Of a stretch of DNA of 64,000 nt, positions 30,382 to 39,611 are shown piece after piece. The stretch covers positions 868,001-932,000 of the forward strand of contig NZ_CP110341.1 in NCBI RefSeq assembly GCF_026013965.1. Direction: 5' to 3'. The stretch comes from Brevibacterium sp. JSBI002 (GTDB taxonomy: Bacteria > Actinomycetota > Actinomycetes > Actinomycetales > Brevibacteriaceae). Below the pieces are notes generated by a model. The model saw nothing but the letters and a program-made list of their open reading frames with translations, searched no databases and was not told the origin of the DNA. The first letter of the stretch is position 1. Each line of letters starts with the position of its first letter. The translations under genes and the position numbers were made by a program.

Positions 30382-30695
30382 CGAACATCGTCGTGGGACT
30401 CTGCTCGATCGTGCTCGTCCTCGTCACCGCCATCGGCAGCCTCGGCCAGGCCTTCGTCGCCCACAGTCGGGCACAGAGCGCCGCGGATCTGGCGGCGCTC
30501 GCCGCCGCAGACGCCGTGCGCGGACTGGCCGCCGGGGAACCGTGTGAGACGGCGAAGGAGGTCGCGATTCGCAACGGCGGTCACCTGAAGGACTGTCGTG
30601 CCTCGCTGAGCGAGCAGTCGGCCTATGTCGTCGTCGAAGTCGACATCCCGGGGCCTCTGCCGAAGGTCAGAGAGGAGGCCGTCGCCGGGAAATGA
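30378..30695 (+). CDS. TadE-like protein of the helicase/secretion neighbourhood (Rv3654c-like)
   Basis: 105 aa. One N-terminal helix (VVGLCSIVLVLVTAIGSLGQAFVAHSRAQSAADLAALAAADAVRGLAAGEPCETAKEVAIRNGG). The HSRAQSAADLAALAAA pattern and the two cysteines match the small TadE/TadG-like protein found in this actinobacterial cluster. It lacks the Gly/Glu+5 prepilin signature. Start overlaps the TadE stop (ATGA). Confidence 0.85.
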   Translation: MTNIVVGLCSIVLVLVTAIGSLGQAFVAHSRAQSAADLAALAAADAVRGLAAGEPCETAKEVAIRNGGHLKDCRASLSEQSAYVVVEVDIPGPLPKVREEAVAGK

Positions 30696-30716
30696 AACTC
30701 ACCACCAGGGCAGCCG

Positions 30717-32993
30717 CTACCTGAGCACGGTGCGCAGCAGCCGCAGCGCAGCGTCCTTCTCCAACGGTTCGTTGCCGTTGCCGCACTTCGGCGACTGCAC
30801 GCACGACGGGCAGCCGTCGACGCACTCACATGCGGCGATGGCGTCCCTGGTCGCACCCAGCCAGTCTTCGATGACCTCGCTGCCGCGTTCGGCGAAACCG
30901 GCACCGCCGGCCAGACCGTCATAGACGAACACTGTCGCCAGCCCGGTGTCGGCATGCAGAGCCGTCGACACTCCGCCGATATCCCAGCGGTCACAGCCGG
31001 CGAAGAGAGGCAGCAGACCGATCGAGGCATGCTCGGCGGCATGGACGGCTCCGGGCAGGTCTCCGGAGACGACTTCGGCCTCGTCGAGGACGCTCTGCGG
31101 AATCGTCCACCACACGGCCTTCGTTCGCAACGTGCGCTCCGGCAGGTCGAGCTCGTGTTCGGCGATGATCGCTCCACCGCGCTTGGCCCGCATCCGATAG
31201 GCGACGACCTGATCCTTGACGTCGACGGTGCCGCTGCACACAGCCACCCCGGAGGGCAGAACCCGCTGCGCATCGGTGTCGACGATCGAGATCTGCGTCT
31301 GCAAGCGCGGTTGGGTCGTATAGTCGACCTGGGCGCGTTCGACGGCGACGATCCGGTCCTCGAGGTCGAGATCGAGGACGGTGAAGTCGATTCCCTGATG
31401 CGTGTACACAGCGCCCGGATGGGCTCCCGTATGTGCACCCGATTCGTCGACCGTGCCCAGCAGAGTGCCGGTGCTCGCTTCGACCAGGCTGAATTGACCG
31501 CCGCCGGAACCGCGGATATCGGACAGGTCGGTCGCCGGTTGGTCTTTTGCCCAGAACCATCCGGTCGGCCGTGCCCGCAGCATCTTCCGTTCCACGAGAT
31601 CGTCGATGACTTCGGACGAATCGTCCGGGAAGTGCACGAGGTCGGCCGACTTCAGCGGCACCTCGGCGGCGGCCGCACACAGGTGACCGGAGAGCACGTG
31701 AGGATTGCCCGGATGGATGACGCCGGCGTCGACGGGGGAATCGAAGATGACTTCGGGGTGATGGACGACGAACGTATCGAGAGGATCATCGCGGGCGATG
31801 AACACCGCCATCCACCGCTGCCCGGCTCTGCCCGCGCGGCCTGCCTGCTGCCACAAGGAGGCCAGGGTTCCCGGCCAGCCGGAGATGATGACGAGGTCGA
31901 GTCCGGAGATGTCGATGCCCAACTCCAGAGCATTCGTCGACGCCACGGCCAGGAGCTGACCCGACCGCAGAGCCGTCTCGAGCATCCTGCGCTCTTCGGC
32001 CAGATACCCACCCCGGTATGCGGCGACCTTGCCGGTCAGGGTCTCGTCCACCTGACCCGCCTGGTCTCGGACCGTCTGCGCCAGGGCTTCGGTGCCTCGG
32101 CGTGAGGCGATGAACGTGATCGATCGATATCCGGCGCACATCGAATCGGTGATGACATCGGCGGCTTCGACCAGACCGCTGCGCCGGTCCCCGCCCGGTG
32201 ACACAGGAGGCTCCCACAAGGCGAAGCTGCCGGCCGCGCGTGGGGACGAGTCCTCGGTCACCGCGTGTGCGGGCCGCCCGGTCAGCTTCGCAAAGGCCAC
32301 GTCCGGGTCCGCCATCGTCGCCGAGGCTCCGATGACGACCGGGGAGGCCCCGTAGTGGGCGGCGATGCGCAGCAGACGACGGAGGATGAGTGCGACGTGG
32401 GACCCGAACACTCCACGGTAGCGGTGGGCTTCATCGATGACGATGAAGCGCAGGTTCTTGAACATCCGGGCGAAGCGTTCGTGCTGGGGCAGAATGCTGC
32501 GGTGGAGCATGTCCGGGTTGGTGAAGATGATGTTCGCATGCCGTCTCGCCCAGTCCTTCGAGACCTGTGAGGTGTCCCCGTCGTAGCTGGCGGGACGCAT
32601 GCCCTGGATGACGAATCGTTCGAGTTTGGCCAGCTGATCGGCGGCCAGAGCCTTTGTCGGAGCGATGTAGATCGCCGAGGCGGTGCGCAGCTTCCCGCGA
32701 GTCGATTGGATCGCTTCGAGCACCGGCAGCCAGAATCCCAACGACTTGCCCGACGCGGTGGGGGTGGCGATGACGACGTCGGAACCGTCCCTGGCCGTCT
32801 GCGCCGCCTCGAGCTGGTGCTGCCACAGAGCGTCGACGCCGATGGAATGACATGCGTGCTTGAGCTCGTCGTCGATCCAGTCCGGCCACTCGGCATCCCG
32901 TTCGAAACGCTGCGGGATGTCGCGGACATGGACGATCCGCTCATCCCGGGCACCGAAACCGGTGACGATGTCGAAAAGAGCAGAGGAGGCCAT
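30717..32993 (-). CDS. DEAD/DEAH-box helicase with C-terminal zinc cluster (MrfA/YprA-like)
   Basis: 758 aa; the conserved helicase of the 'helicase/secretion neighbourhood'. Q-motif region (LWQHQLEAAQTARDGSDVVIATPTASGKSLGFWLPV, motif I), TKALAADQ (Ia), FTNPDMLH (Ib), VIDEAHRYRGVFGSHVALILRRL (II, DEAH), VIGASATMAD (III), ASTNALELGIDISGLDLVIISGWPGTLASLWQQAGRAGRAG (V-VI). The C-terminus has the four-cysteine DUF1998-type cluster CECVDGCPSCVQSPKCG. Relatives act in DNA damage repair. Converges on the Tad operon with only 21 bases between. Confidence 0.93.
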   Translation of the reverse strand: MASSALFDIVTGFGARDERIVHVRDIPQRFERDAEWPDWIDDELKHACHSIGVDALWQHQLEAAQTARDGSDVVIATPTASGKSLGFWLPVLEAIQSTRGKLRTASAIYIAPTKALAADQLAKLERFVIQGMRPASYDGDTSQVSKDWARRHANIIFTNPDMLHRSILPQHERFARMFKNLRFIVIDEAHRYRGVFGSHVALILRRLLRIAAHYGASPVVIGASATMADPDVAFAKLTGRPAHAVTEDSSPRAAGSFALWEPPVSPGGDRRSGLVEAADVITDSMCAGYRSITFIASRRGTEALAQTVRDQAGQVDETLTGKVAAYRGGYLAEERRMLETALRSGQLLAVASTNALELGIDISGLDLVIISGWPGTLASLWQQAGRAGRAGQRWMAVFIARDDPLDTFVVHHPEVIFDSPVDAGVIHPGNPHVLSGHLCAAAAEVPLKSADLVHFPDDSSEVIDDLVERKMLRARPTGWFWAKDQPATDLSDIRGSGGGQFSLVEASTGTLLGTVDESGAHTGAHPGAVYTHQGIDFTVLDLDLEDRIVAVERAQVDYTTQPRLQTQISIVDTDAQRVLPSGVAVCSGTVDVKDQVVAYRMRAKRGGAIIAEHELDLPERTLRTKAVWWTIPQSVLDEAEVVSGDLPGAVHAAEHASIGLLPLFAGCDRWDIGGVSTALHADTGLATVFVYDGLAGGAGFAERGSEVIEDWLGATRDAIAACECVDGCPSCVQSPKCGNGNEPLEKDAALRLLRTVLR

Positions 32994-33027
32994 GAGTCAA
33001 TTATGGCGCAGTCGCTAGGATTCTTCT

Positions 33028-34686
33028 GTGACTGATCTGCCGTTGGCCCACCTGGGCGAGACCCTCTACCGCTCCGGATACACCGAACCACGGCTGCGCC
33101 AGTTCTGGGGTGGTCCGACCTCGGAGGCGCTGCTGCGCAACAACGCCGCACCCGCCATCCACCACTGCGCCCGGACGCTGGCGGACCAGTCGTCGACGGC
33201 AGCCGACCGGGCCATGGCCAGCGCGGCGCTGCTCTTCCACTTCCACCGCACAGTCCCGGTCGCCCAGGTCCGAGCCATGCTGGGGGAGTCCTTCGACACC
33301 GCCGCCGAGGCGGGGCTGATCACCGTGGACGACGACGAGGTGACCGCCCCCTTCGCCCTGACCCCCTATGAACTTCCCGTGGGTGTTCCCCGCGGCTTCC
33401 GTCCCGGGGACGAGAACCTCTACCTCGTGGCCGACCACGGCACCCTGACCACACCGGATGTCCTCGACGGCGAGTTCGTACTCGGACTCGGCGGAGCCGG
33501 CCGGACACTGGTGTCGATCACCCCGCGCGACCACGTGGGGGTGGCCGCCGACATCGGCACCGGCTGCGGAATCCAAGCTCTGCTGCTGACCCGCCACAGC
33601 GACCGAGTCATCGCCACCGACATCTCCCACCGGGCCCTGCGTCTGGCCGAACTCTCGGCCGGACTCAACGGTGTGACGACGATCGAATTCCGGCACGGCT
33701 CGCTTCTCGAACCATTGCAGGAACCCGTGGATCTGCTCGTGTCGAATCCGCCGTTCGTGATCACCCCGCGCAGCACGGACACCACCTTCGAATACCGGGA
33801 CGGCGGAATGACCGGGGACCGACTCGTTCGGGAGCTCTTCACCCGGATCCCTGAGAACCTCGCCCCGGGCGGACGCAGCGTCTGCCTCGGAAACTGGGAA
33901 GCCGCCTCGGGGAAGGACGAAGGACCGGAGTCCTGGGTCAGCGATGACGACACGTCAGTGTTCGTCATCGAACGCGAAGCCCTGGACCCCATCGCCTACG
34001 CCGAGACCTGGATCCGCGACAGCGGGATCCCTCGCGCCAGCACCGCCTGGAACGACGCAGTCGCCGCATGGCTCGACGACTTCGCCACCAGAGCTGTGGA
34101 CGAAGTCGTCTTCGGGTACGTGCTGATCGCGAAGTCCGATAACGATGTGCCAACGATTGGTACCGAAGATCCCGCGATCGGCGACGTCACCTCGGACGTC
34201 GACCGCGGACCGTCGGGGACGGCCGAAGGAGTGTTCAAGACTCGGGTCAGAGTCACCTCGGCGCCGGCGAAGAATCCGCACGGACTCGCAGAGTTCCTCA
34301 CCACGATCATCGCGATCCGGTCGTGGCTGGCAGCGGCCGGACCGGAGGAGATCGCCGCGACCGCTTTCACCCGCTCTCCGGACCTCGTCGAACATCGCCA
34401 TTTCCTTCCCGGAGCGCCGGAACCCAACTCGATCACCTTGGAACAGGGGATCGGCTTCGGGCAGGTCTTCGACCTCGACACGGCACTGGCCGGATTCGTG
34501 TCCGTCGCGGATGGGACGCTGACCCTGCGACAGACGGCCGGGGCCTTGGCCCAGCTTCTCGAGGTCGATCCCACGGCTCTGGAAGATCAGCTCGTGGCGC
34601 AGGTCAGAGCCCTGTGCGCGGCGGGTGCACTGCTGCCCGACGGCGGTTCGATCGGGAGCTCGACTGCTGGGACGTCGGCGGAATAG
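33028..34686 (+). CDS. Class I SAM-dependent methyltransferase with long flanking domains
   Basis: 552 aa, GTG start. SAM motif I VAADIGTGCGIQALLLTRHSDRVIATDIS and catalytic NPPF in DLLVSNPPFVITPRS, the signature of N-methyltransferases acting on glutamine side chains or nucleobases (PrmC/RsmC/RlmG class). N-terminal helical domain (TEPRLRQFWGGPTSEALLRNNAAPAIHH) and a long C-terminal domain set it apart from PrmC. Diverges from the helicase across 34 bases and precedes topA. Target unknown. Confidence 0.85.
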   Translation: MTDLPLAHLGETLYRSGYTEPRLRQFWGGPTSEALLRNNAAPAIHHCARTLADQSSTAADRAMASAALLFHFHRTVPVAQVRAMLGESFDTAAEAGLITVDDDEVTAPFALTPYELPVGVPRGFRPGDENLYLVADHGTLTTPDVLDGEFVLGLGGAGRTLVSITPRDHVGVAADIGTGCGIQALLLTRHSDRVIATDISHRALRLAELSAGLNGVTTIEFRHGSLLEPLQEPVDLLVSNPPFVITPRSTDTTFEYRDGGMTGDRLVRELFTRIPENLAPGGRSVCLGNWEAASGKDEGPESWVSDDDTSVFVIEREALDPIAYAETWIRDSGIPRASTAWNDAVAAWLDDFATRAVDEVVFGYVLIAKSDNDVPTIGTEDPAIGDVTSDVDRGPSGTAEGVFKTRVRVTSAPAKNPHGLAEFLTTIIAIRSWLAAAGPEEIAATAFTRSPDLVEHRHFLPGAPEPNSITLEQGIGFGQVFDLDTALAGFVSVADGTLTLRQTAGALAQLLEVDPTALEDQLVAQVRALCAAGALLPDGGSIGSSTAGTSAE

Positions 34687-34854
34687 GGATAGGATCGGAA
34701 ACCGTTGACCCCGTGTCCGAGCCGAGATCGGACGAGGTCCGGGCAGCATCCGGGCCGCAAGTGCCGATGAGGAACGTGTCCGTTCAACAGTGTTACATTG
34801 GGCCGGATCGTCCGTTGCAGCGGGCAGCTGATGCCGTGAGAGGAATGTGAAAGC

Positions 34855-37704
34855 GTGACCACAACCGAGAAGAAGCCCCGTCGCCTCGTCATCGTCGAGT
34901 CTCCGACGAAGGCGCGAACGATTGTGGGATACCTCGGCGACGGTTACGACGTCGAGGCCTCTGTCGGTCATATCCGCGACCTGCCCACCCCTTCGGAGCT
35001 GCCCGCCGATATGAAGAAGGGGCCGTACGGAAAGTTCGCTGTCGACGTCGACAACAACTTCGATCCCTATTATCGGATCGATCCGGGCAAGAAGAAGAAG
35101 GTCACCGAACTCAAGCGTCTGCTCAAGGACGCCGACGAACTCTATCTGGCAACGGATGAGGACCGCGAGGGAGAGGCCATCGCCTGGCATCTGCTCGAAG
35201 TCCTCAAACCGAAGATTCCGGTCAAGCGCATGGTCTTCCACGAGATCACGCCTGAGGCGATCGAACGGGCCCTGGAGAACACCCGCGATATCGATTCCTC
35301 GCTCGTCGACGCGCAGGAGACCCGCCGCATCCTCGACCGTCTCTACGGCTACGAGGTCTCACCCGTGCTGTGGCGCAAGATCCGTGCCGGGCTCTCGGCC
35401 GGACGTGTGCAGTCCGTGGCCACCCGCCTCGTCGTCGAACGCGAACGCGAACGCATGGCCTTCGTGCCCGCTGACTACTGGGACCTCGATATCGATCTCG
35501 GTCTGCCGGATGGGACGAACCCGTTCGCTGCGAATCTCACCACACTCGACGGATCGCGGGTGGCCAGCGGCCGTGACTTCAACGACAAGGGCGAGCTGAA
35601 GAACACCTCGGCGACGATCGTCGACCAGGCGCGAGCGGAATCGTTGGCCACGGAGCTGAACGGCAGCGCCAAGGATGCGCTGACGGTGACCGCGGTGGAG
35701 TCGAAGCCGTACTCCCGGCGCCCGGCCGCACCCTTCACGACCTCGACCCTGCAGCAGGAAGCCGGACGCAAACTGCGCATGAGCGCTCGTCAGGCCATGC
35801 GCACCGCTCAGTCGCTGTACGAGCACGGCTACATCACCTATATGCGTACCGACTCCTCGGCGCTGTCGGGTCAGGCCATCGCTGCCGCCCGCAAGCAGGT
35901 GACCGAACTCTACGGTCCCGAATTCGTTCCGCAGTCGCCGCGCCAGTACGCGAGCAAGCAGAAATCGGCGCAGGAGGCTCACGAGGCGATCCGTCCCGCC
36001 GGTGACTCCTTCCGCACCCCGGCACAGGTGTCCAAGCAGCTCAACGGAGACGAGTTCCGTCTCTACGACCTCATCTGGAAGCGCACCGTCGCCAGCCAGA
36101 TGGCCGACGCGAAGGGCAAGACCGCGACGATCAAGGTCAGCGCTGCTCTCGCCGACGGCCACGAGGCCGGTTTCAGCGCCAGCGGCACCGTCATCACCTT
36201 CCGCGGGTTCCTTGCCGCCTATGAAGAGGGCCAGGACGCGTCCCGCTACGACACGAAGTCCGGAGAGTCGCGGCTGCCGCAGGTCGAAGAGGGCCAATCG
36301 CTCTCGGTCGTCAAGGCCGAAGCCGACGGCCACACCACCGCTCCGCCGCCGCGCTTCACCGAAGCCAGTCTGGTCAAGCAGCTCGAAGAGCTCGGCATCG
36401 GCCGACCCTCGACCTATGCTGCGACGATCTCCGTCATCCAGGACCGCGGCTATGTGACGACTCGCGGCAACGCATTGGTGCCCAGCTGGTTGGCGTTCTC
36501 CGTCGTCCGCCTGCTCGAAGAGCACTTCGCCGGTCTGGTCGACTATGCGTTCACCGCTGATCTCGAATCCGAACTCGACCGGATCGCGATGGGCGAGGAG
36601 GATCGCAACGACTGGTTGGCCGGATTCTACTTCGGTGACAAGACCCAGGACCGTGAAGGACTCAAAGCCATCGTCGACGACCTCGGCGATATCGATGCCC
36701 GCGAGGTCAACACCGTCGCCATCAGCGAAGGTGTGAACCTGCGTGTGGGCCGCTACGGTCCCTACCTCGAAGTCGCCTCGGAGAAGGACGGAGAGGACCC
36801 GAAGCGGGTCTCCGTCCCCGACGATCTGGCACCCGATGAGCTGACAGCGGCGAAGGCCGCCGAACTCATCGAATCCCAAGGCGACGGCGACCGCGAGCTC
36901 GGCGTCGACCCGGAGACCGGACACACCATCGTGGCGAAGAACGGTCGTTTCGGACCCTATGTCTCCGAGGTGCTGCCCGAACCCGAGGAGAAGCCGAAGC
37001 GGGGCGCGAAGAAGCCGAAGCCGCGCACAGGTTCCCTGTTCAAGTCGATGGATCTGAACTCGATCGACCTCGAAACCGCGCTCAAGCTGCTCAGCCTGCC
37101 TCGCGTAGTCGGTCAGGACGAAGAGGGCACGGACATCACCGCGCAGAACGGCCGCTACGGACCGTACCTGAAGAAGGGAACCGACTCCCGCTCCCTGACC
37201 GATGAGGAGCAGATCTTCAACATCACCCTCGAAGAGGCGCTGAAGATCTACTCAGAGCCGAAGCAGCGCGGCGGTCGTCGGGCCGCAGCACCGCTGAAGG
37301 AACTCGGCGAGGACCCGGAGACGAAGAAGCCCGTCGTCGTCAAGGACGGTCGCTTCGGACCGTATGTCACCGATGGTGAGACGAATGCGACCCTGCGCAA
37401 GGACGACTCCGTCGAAGCCGTGACGCTCGAACGCGCCGCGACTCTGCTCGCTGAGAAGCGCGCGAAGGGACCGGCGAAGAAGAAGGCTCCGGCGAAGAAG
37501 GCCCCCGCCAAGAAGACGACTGCGAAGAAGACGACGGCAGCCAAGACGACAGCCGCGAAGAAGACCACTGCGTCGAAGTCAACAGCGTCGAAGTCCACCG
37601 CAGCGAAGAAGACGACGGCTTCCAAGTCGCCTGCGTCGAAGGCCACCGCTTCCAAGACGACAGCGGCGAAGAAGACGAGCACGGCCAAGCCGAAGACTCC
37701 CTGA
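34855..37704 (+). CDS. topA: DNA topoisomerase I
   Basis: Relaxes negative supercoils. 949 aa, GTG start. Toprim motifs VIVESPTKARTIVGYL and LATDEDREGEAIAWHLLE; active-site tyrosine in EHGYITYMRTDSSALSGQ; LGIGRPSTYAATISVIQDRGYV. As in other actinobacterial TopA there are no zinc fingers; several C-terminal repeats of the NGRFGPYV type (AKNGRFGPYVSE, AQNGRYGPYLKK, VKDGRFGPYVTD) are followed by about 75 residues of Lys/Thr/Ala/Ser repeats (AKKTTAAK type), a DNA-binding tail. A long hairpin follows. Confidence 0.97.
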   Translation: MTTTEKKPRRLVIVESPTKARTIVGYLGDGYDVEASVGHIRDLPTPSELPADMKKGPYGKFAVDVDNNFDPYYRIDPGKKKKVTELKRLLKDADELYLATDEDREGEAIAWHLLEVLKPKIPVKRMVFHEITPEAIERALENTRDIDSSLVDAQETRRILDRLYGYEVSPVLWRKIRAGLSAGRVQSVATRLVVERERERMAFVPADYWDLDIDLGLPDGTNPFAANLTTLDGSRVASGRDFNDKGELKNTSATIVDQARAESLATELNGSAKDALTVTAVESKPYSRRPAAPFTTSTLQQEAGRKLRMSARQAMRTAQSLYEHGYITYMRTDSSALSGQAIAAARKQVTELYGPEFVPQSPRQYASKQKSAQEAHEAIRPAGDSFRTPAQVSKQLNGDEFRLYDLIWKRTVASQMADAKGKTATIKVSAALADGHEAGFSASGTVITFRGFLAAYEEGQDASRYDTKSGESRLPQVEEGQSLSVVKAEADGHTTAPPPRFTEASLVKQLEELGIGRPSTYAATISVIQDRGYVTTRGNALVPSWLAFSVVRLLEEHFAGLVDYAFTADLESELDRIAMGEEDRNDWLAGFYFGDKTQDREGLKAIVDDLGDIDAREVNTVAISEGVNLRVGRYGPYLEVASEKDGEDPKRVSVPDDLAPDELTAAKAAELIESQGDGDRELGVDPETGHTIVAKNGRFGPYVSEVLPEPEEKPKRGAKKPKPRTGSLFKSMDLNSIDLETALKLLSLPRVVGQDEEGTDITAQNGRYGPYLKKGTDSRSLTDEEQIFNITLEEALKIYSEPKQRGGRRAAAPLKELGEDPETKKPVVVKDGRFGPYVTDGETNATLRKDDSVEAVTLERAATLLAEKRAKGPAKKKAPAKKAPAKKTTAKKTTAAKTTAAKKTTASKSTASKSTAAKKTTASKSPASKATASKTTAAKKTSTAKPKTP

Positions 37705-37732
37705 GTCGACGGCCGCCGAACCCGCGGTCTGT

Positions 37733-37794
37733 GATTGTCGGGTCGATCCACGGCGATCTCGACGTTGAAAACACCGTGGATCGACCCAACAATC
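37733..37794 (+). terminator. Long imperfect hairpin after topA
   Basis: Arms 37733-37753 (starts GATTGTCGGGTCGATC) and 37774-37794 (ends GACCCAACAATC) pair over 21 bases with one mismatch; 20-base loop. It lies between convergent topA and the GNAT gene, so may terminate both. Long stem but no T tract: could also be a REP-like repeat. Confidence 0.55.
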
Positions 37795-37852
37795 GCCGTT
37801 TGCCGACACCGGCCGCGACCTTGCGGAGACTCCAGCCGCGGCAGGGGCGAGA

Positions 37853-38347
37853 TCAGCCGCGCGACGAATCTGCGAAGTCGGTGAGCGCCTGGCCGTCGAG
37901 TCGGTAGGTCTCCCACTCGTCCTGCGGCTTCGCACCCAGCGATTCGTAGAACCCGATCGACGGAGTGTTCCATTTGAGCACGCACCATTCGAGCCGCGCC
38001 AGTCCGCGCTCCTGGCAGATCTGCGCCAGCCGGCCGAGCAGCGCCTTTCCGGCTCCCGAGCCGCGATGTTCGGGCAAGACGAAGAGGTCCTCGAGCCAGA
38101 TGCCGTTCCTGCCCGTCCAGGTCGAGAACGAATGGAACCAGATCGCGATGCCGATGACCTCGCCGCCCGCCTCGGCCACGAGACCGAACGTGTTCGCATG
38201 ACCATCGTCGGGGAACATCACTGCCGCGAAATCCGCCTCGGTGGCCTCCACCGCATCCGGTTCCTTCTCATAGACAGCCAGCGCGCGGACAAGCCGCAGG
38301 ATCTCGGGCAGATCAGAGCGTTCTGCTTCACGAATGGTGACGGTCAT
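37853..38347 (-). CDS. GNAT acetyltransferase (diamine acetyltransferase-like)
   Basis: 164 aa from the ATG at 38347 (a start five codons earlier is possible). IREAERSDLPEILRLVRALAVYEKEPDAV at the N-terminus, then IGIAIWFHSFSTWTGRNGIWLEDLFVLPEHRGSGAGKALLGRLAQICQERGLARLEWCVLKWNTPSIGFYESLGAKPQDEWETYRLDG. The YEKEPD...FSTWTG.GIWLEDLFV.PE.RG.G.GK pattern is that of the spermidine/diamine acetyltransferase (SSAT-like) group. Converges with topA. Confidence 0.88.
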   Translation of the reverse strand: MTVTIREAERSDLPEILRLVRALAVYEKEPDAVEATEADFAAVMFPDDGHANTFGLVAEAGGEVIGIAIWFHSFSTWTGRNGIWLEDLFVLPEHRGSGAGKALLGRLAQICQERGLARLEWCVLKWNTPSIGFYESLGAKPQDEWETYRLDGQALTDFADSSRG

Positions 38348-38440
38348 GGTGTGTGCTCTCAAAGTCGTTCGGTCAAAGGAATTCAGCCTCCGCGGTTCGC
38401 GCGCTGTCCCGGCCTGTGGCGGCCACAGCTTTTGCCGACC

Positions 38441-39196
38441 TCACAGCCGGTGCTTTTCCGCGTGGCCGGCTACTTCGGCAAGCTCCTCGGCGGTGGGGGA
38501 CAGGGGCGAATCCGGATTCGCGTCGGCATAGTAGGCGGCGAACGCCTCGGCGACGGAATCGATCGTCACCGTCGGATGGACCTCGCTGATCGATCCGCCC
38601 GTGGACGGATCCCAGTCGATTCCGAGGGCGGCTTCGACGTCGGTGAGTACCGCGCGGATCGGTTCCGGGTCCTCGACGACGACGGACGACGAGAACAGCC
38701 AGGCACCGGAGACCACGCGCTGGGCGGTGCCGATCGCTTTGATCCGCCCGGCCACGTTGACACTGTGTTCACCGGGACAGTATTCGCCGGGAATCTCGCC
38801 GAGGCGGGCATCGATGCCCAGCCCGCGCAGCACCTCGACATAGTCCTGGCCGAAACCGGTGAACCGTGCGTTGGTGTTGGTGATGAATGAGTCACTCGGT
38901 TCGATGTGATCGATGACCAGCGAACCCGGATGGTATGCGGCCGCGCGCCCGCCGAGGCTGCGCAGGGCAGGCGTGAAACCGTGATCCCGGGCCGCTTCGA
39001 TGGCGGCGGCGAAGCCGGGCAGGAAACGGTCCCTGGCACCGAACGCCAAGGTCGGGGCCGGTCGGTACATCCGCAGAGTCGCTCCGCGGCGTCCGGCCTT
39101 GACCGAATCGAGGAGGACGCGGGCGAATGCGAGTTCCTCCACGGGGCCCAAGCCTTCCGCCGCCACCGTGGTCATCGCCAGTGAGTCTGTGTGCAC
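38441..39196 (-). CDS. Lipoate-protein ligase A family protein
   Basis: About 251 aa if started at the GTG at 39196; an ATG at 39175 is equally possible and neither has a clear ribosome site. BPL/LplA fold: RSLGGRAAAYHPGSLVIDHIEP (substrate loop), GEYCPGEHSVNVAGRIKAIGTAQRVVSGAWLFSSSVVV with the catalytic lysine (GRIKAIGTAQR). The family transfers lipoate, octanoate or biotin; the actual substrate is not decided by sequence. Diverges from the membrane/kinase genes. Confidence 0.82.
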   Translation of the reverse strand: MHTDSLAMTTVAAEGLGPVEELAFARVLLDSVKAGRRGATLRMYRPAPTLAFGARDRFLPGFAAAIEAARDHGFTPALRSLGGRAAAYHPGSLVIDHIEPSDSFITNTNARFTGFGQDYVEVLRGLGIDARLGEIPGEYCPGEHSVNVAGRIKAIGTAQRVVSGAWLFSSSVVVEDPEPIRAVLTDVEAALGIDWDPSTGGSISEVHPTVTIDSVAEAFAAYYADANPDSPLSPTAEELAEVAGHAEKHRL

Positions 39197-39299
39197 GAGT
39201 TCAAGGGTAGAGGATCGGCAGGCCCCGGTCGGGTTCGGGTTGTCGCAGATCGCACTCGTTTCCAAGAGATATGTCAGTTCGGCCAGATAGTGTAGGGCT

Positions 39300-39611
39300 G
39301 TGAGCATGTTGACGACTACAGGACACCGACTGCCCGGAGCCCCCGGCCGCTTGGTCACCGAGACCGCCGCCTGGGGTGCCCTGATCGTTCTTGTCGCGAT
39401 CAGCTATGTCGTGGCAGGAACCAGCGGACTCGTCGCGACGGTGGGCGGTCGCGCCTTCACCGCCATGGGAGAGTCTCTCAGCGCCGGAGGCTTCGACAAT
39501 CAGATGGGCAGTCTTTCGCTGCTCATCGTCTTCGCCCTCTCCTGCGCCGGTCTCTTCATTCCCGCAAAGGTCTTCGCCTCCCGACCGCCGGCGTGCGCAA
39601 GACAGCTCTGA
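39300..39611 (+). CDS. N-terminal membrane segment, probably the detached start of the thymidylate kinase fusion
   Basis: 103 aa (GTG 39300; ATG 39306 also possible). Two hydrophobic helices: AAWGALIVLVAISYVVAGTSGLVA and SLSLLIVFALSCAGLFIPAKVF. It ends ASRPPACARQL in a frame that abruptly loses hydrophobic pattern, while the next frame continues AGVRKTALSISAIVEAALLVVLSL. One inserted base near 39585 would join them into one multi-helix protein. Read alone, it is an incomplete membrane domain. Confidence 0.6.
   Translation: MSMLTTTGHRLPGAPGRLVTETAAWGALIVLVAISYVVAGTSGLVATVGGRAFTAMGESLSAGGFDNQMGSLSLLIVFALSCAGLFIPAKVFASRPPACARQL

Noticed and set aside
30954..32105. 383-codon plus-strand frame opposite the helicase
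   Set aside because: Antisense to conserved helicase motifs V-VI; no ribosome site or domain.
35359..36924. 521-codon minus-strand frame inside topA
   Set aside because: Antisense to conserved topoisomerase motifs; composition typical of antisense frames in high-GC genes.
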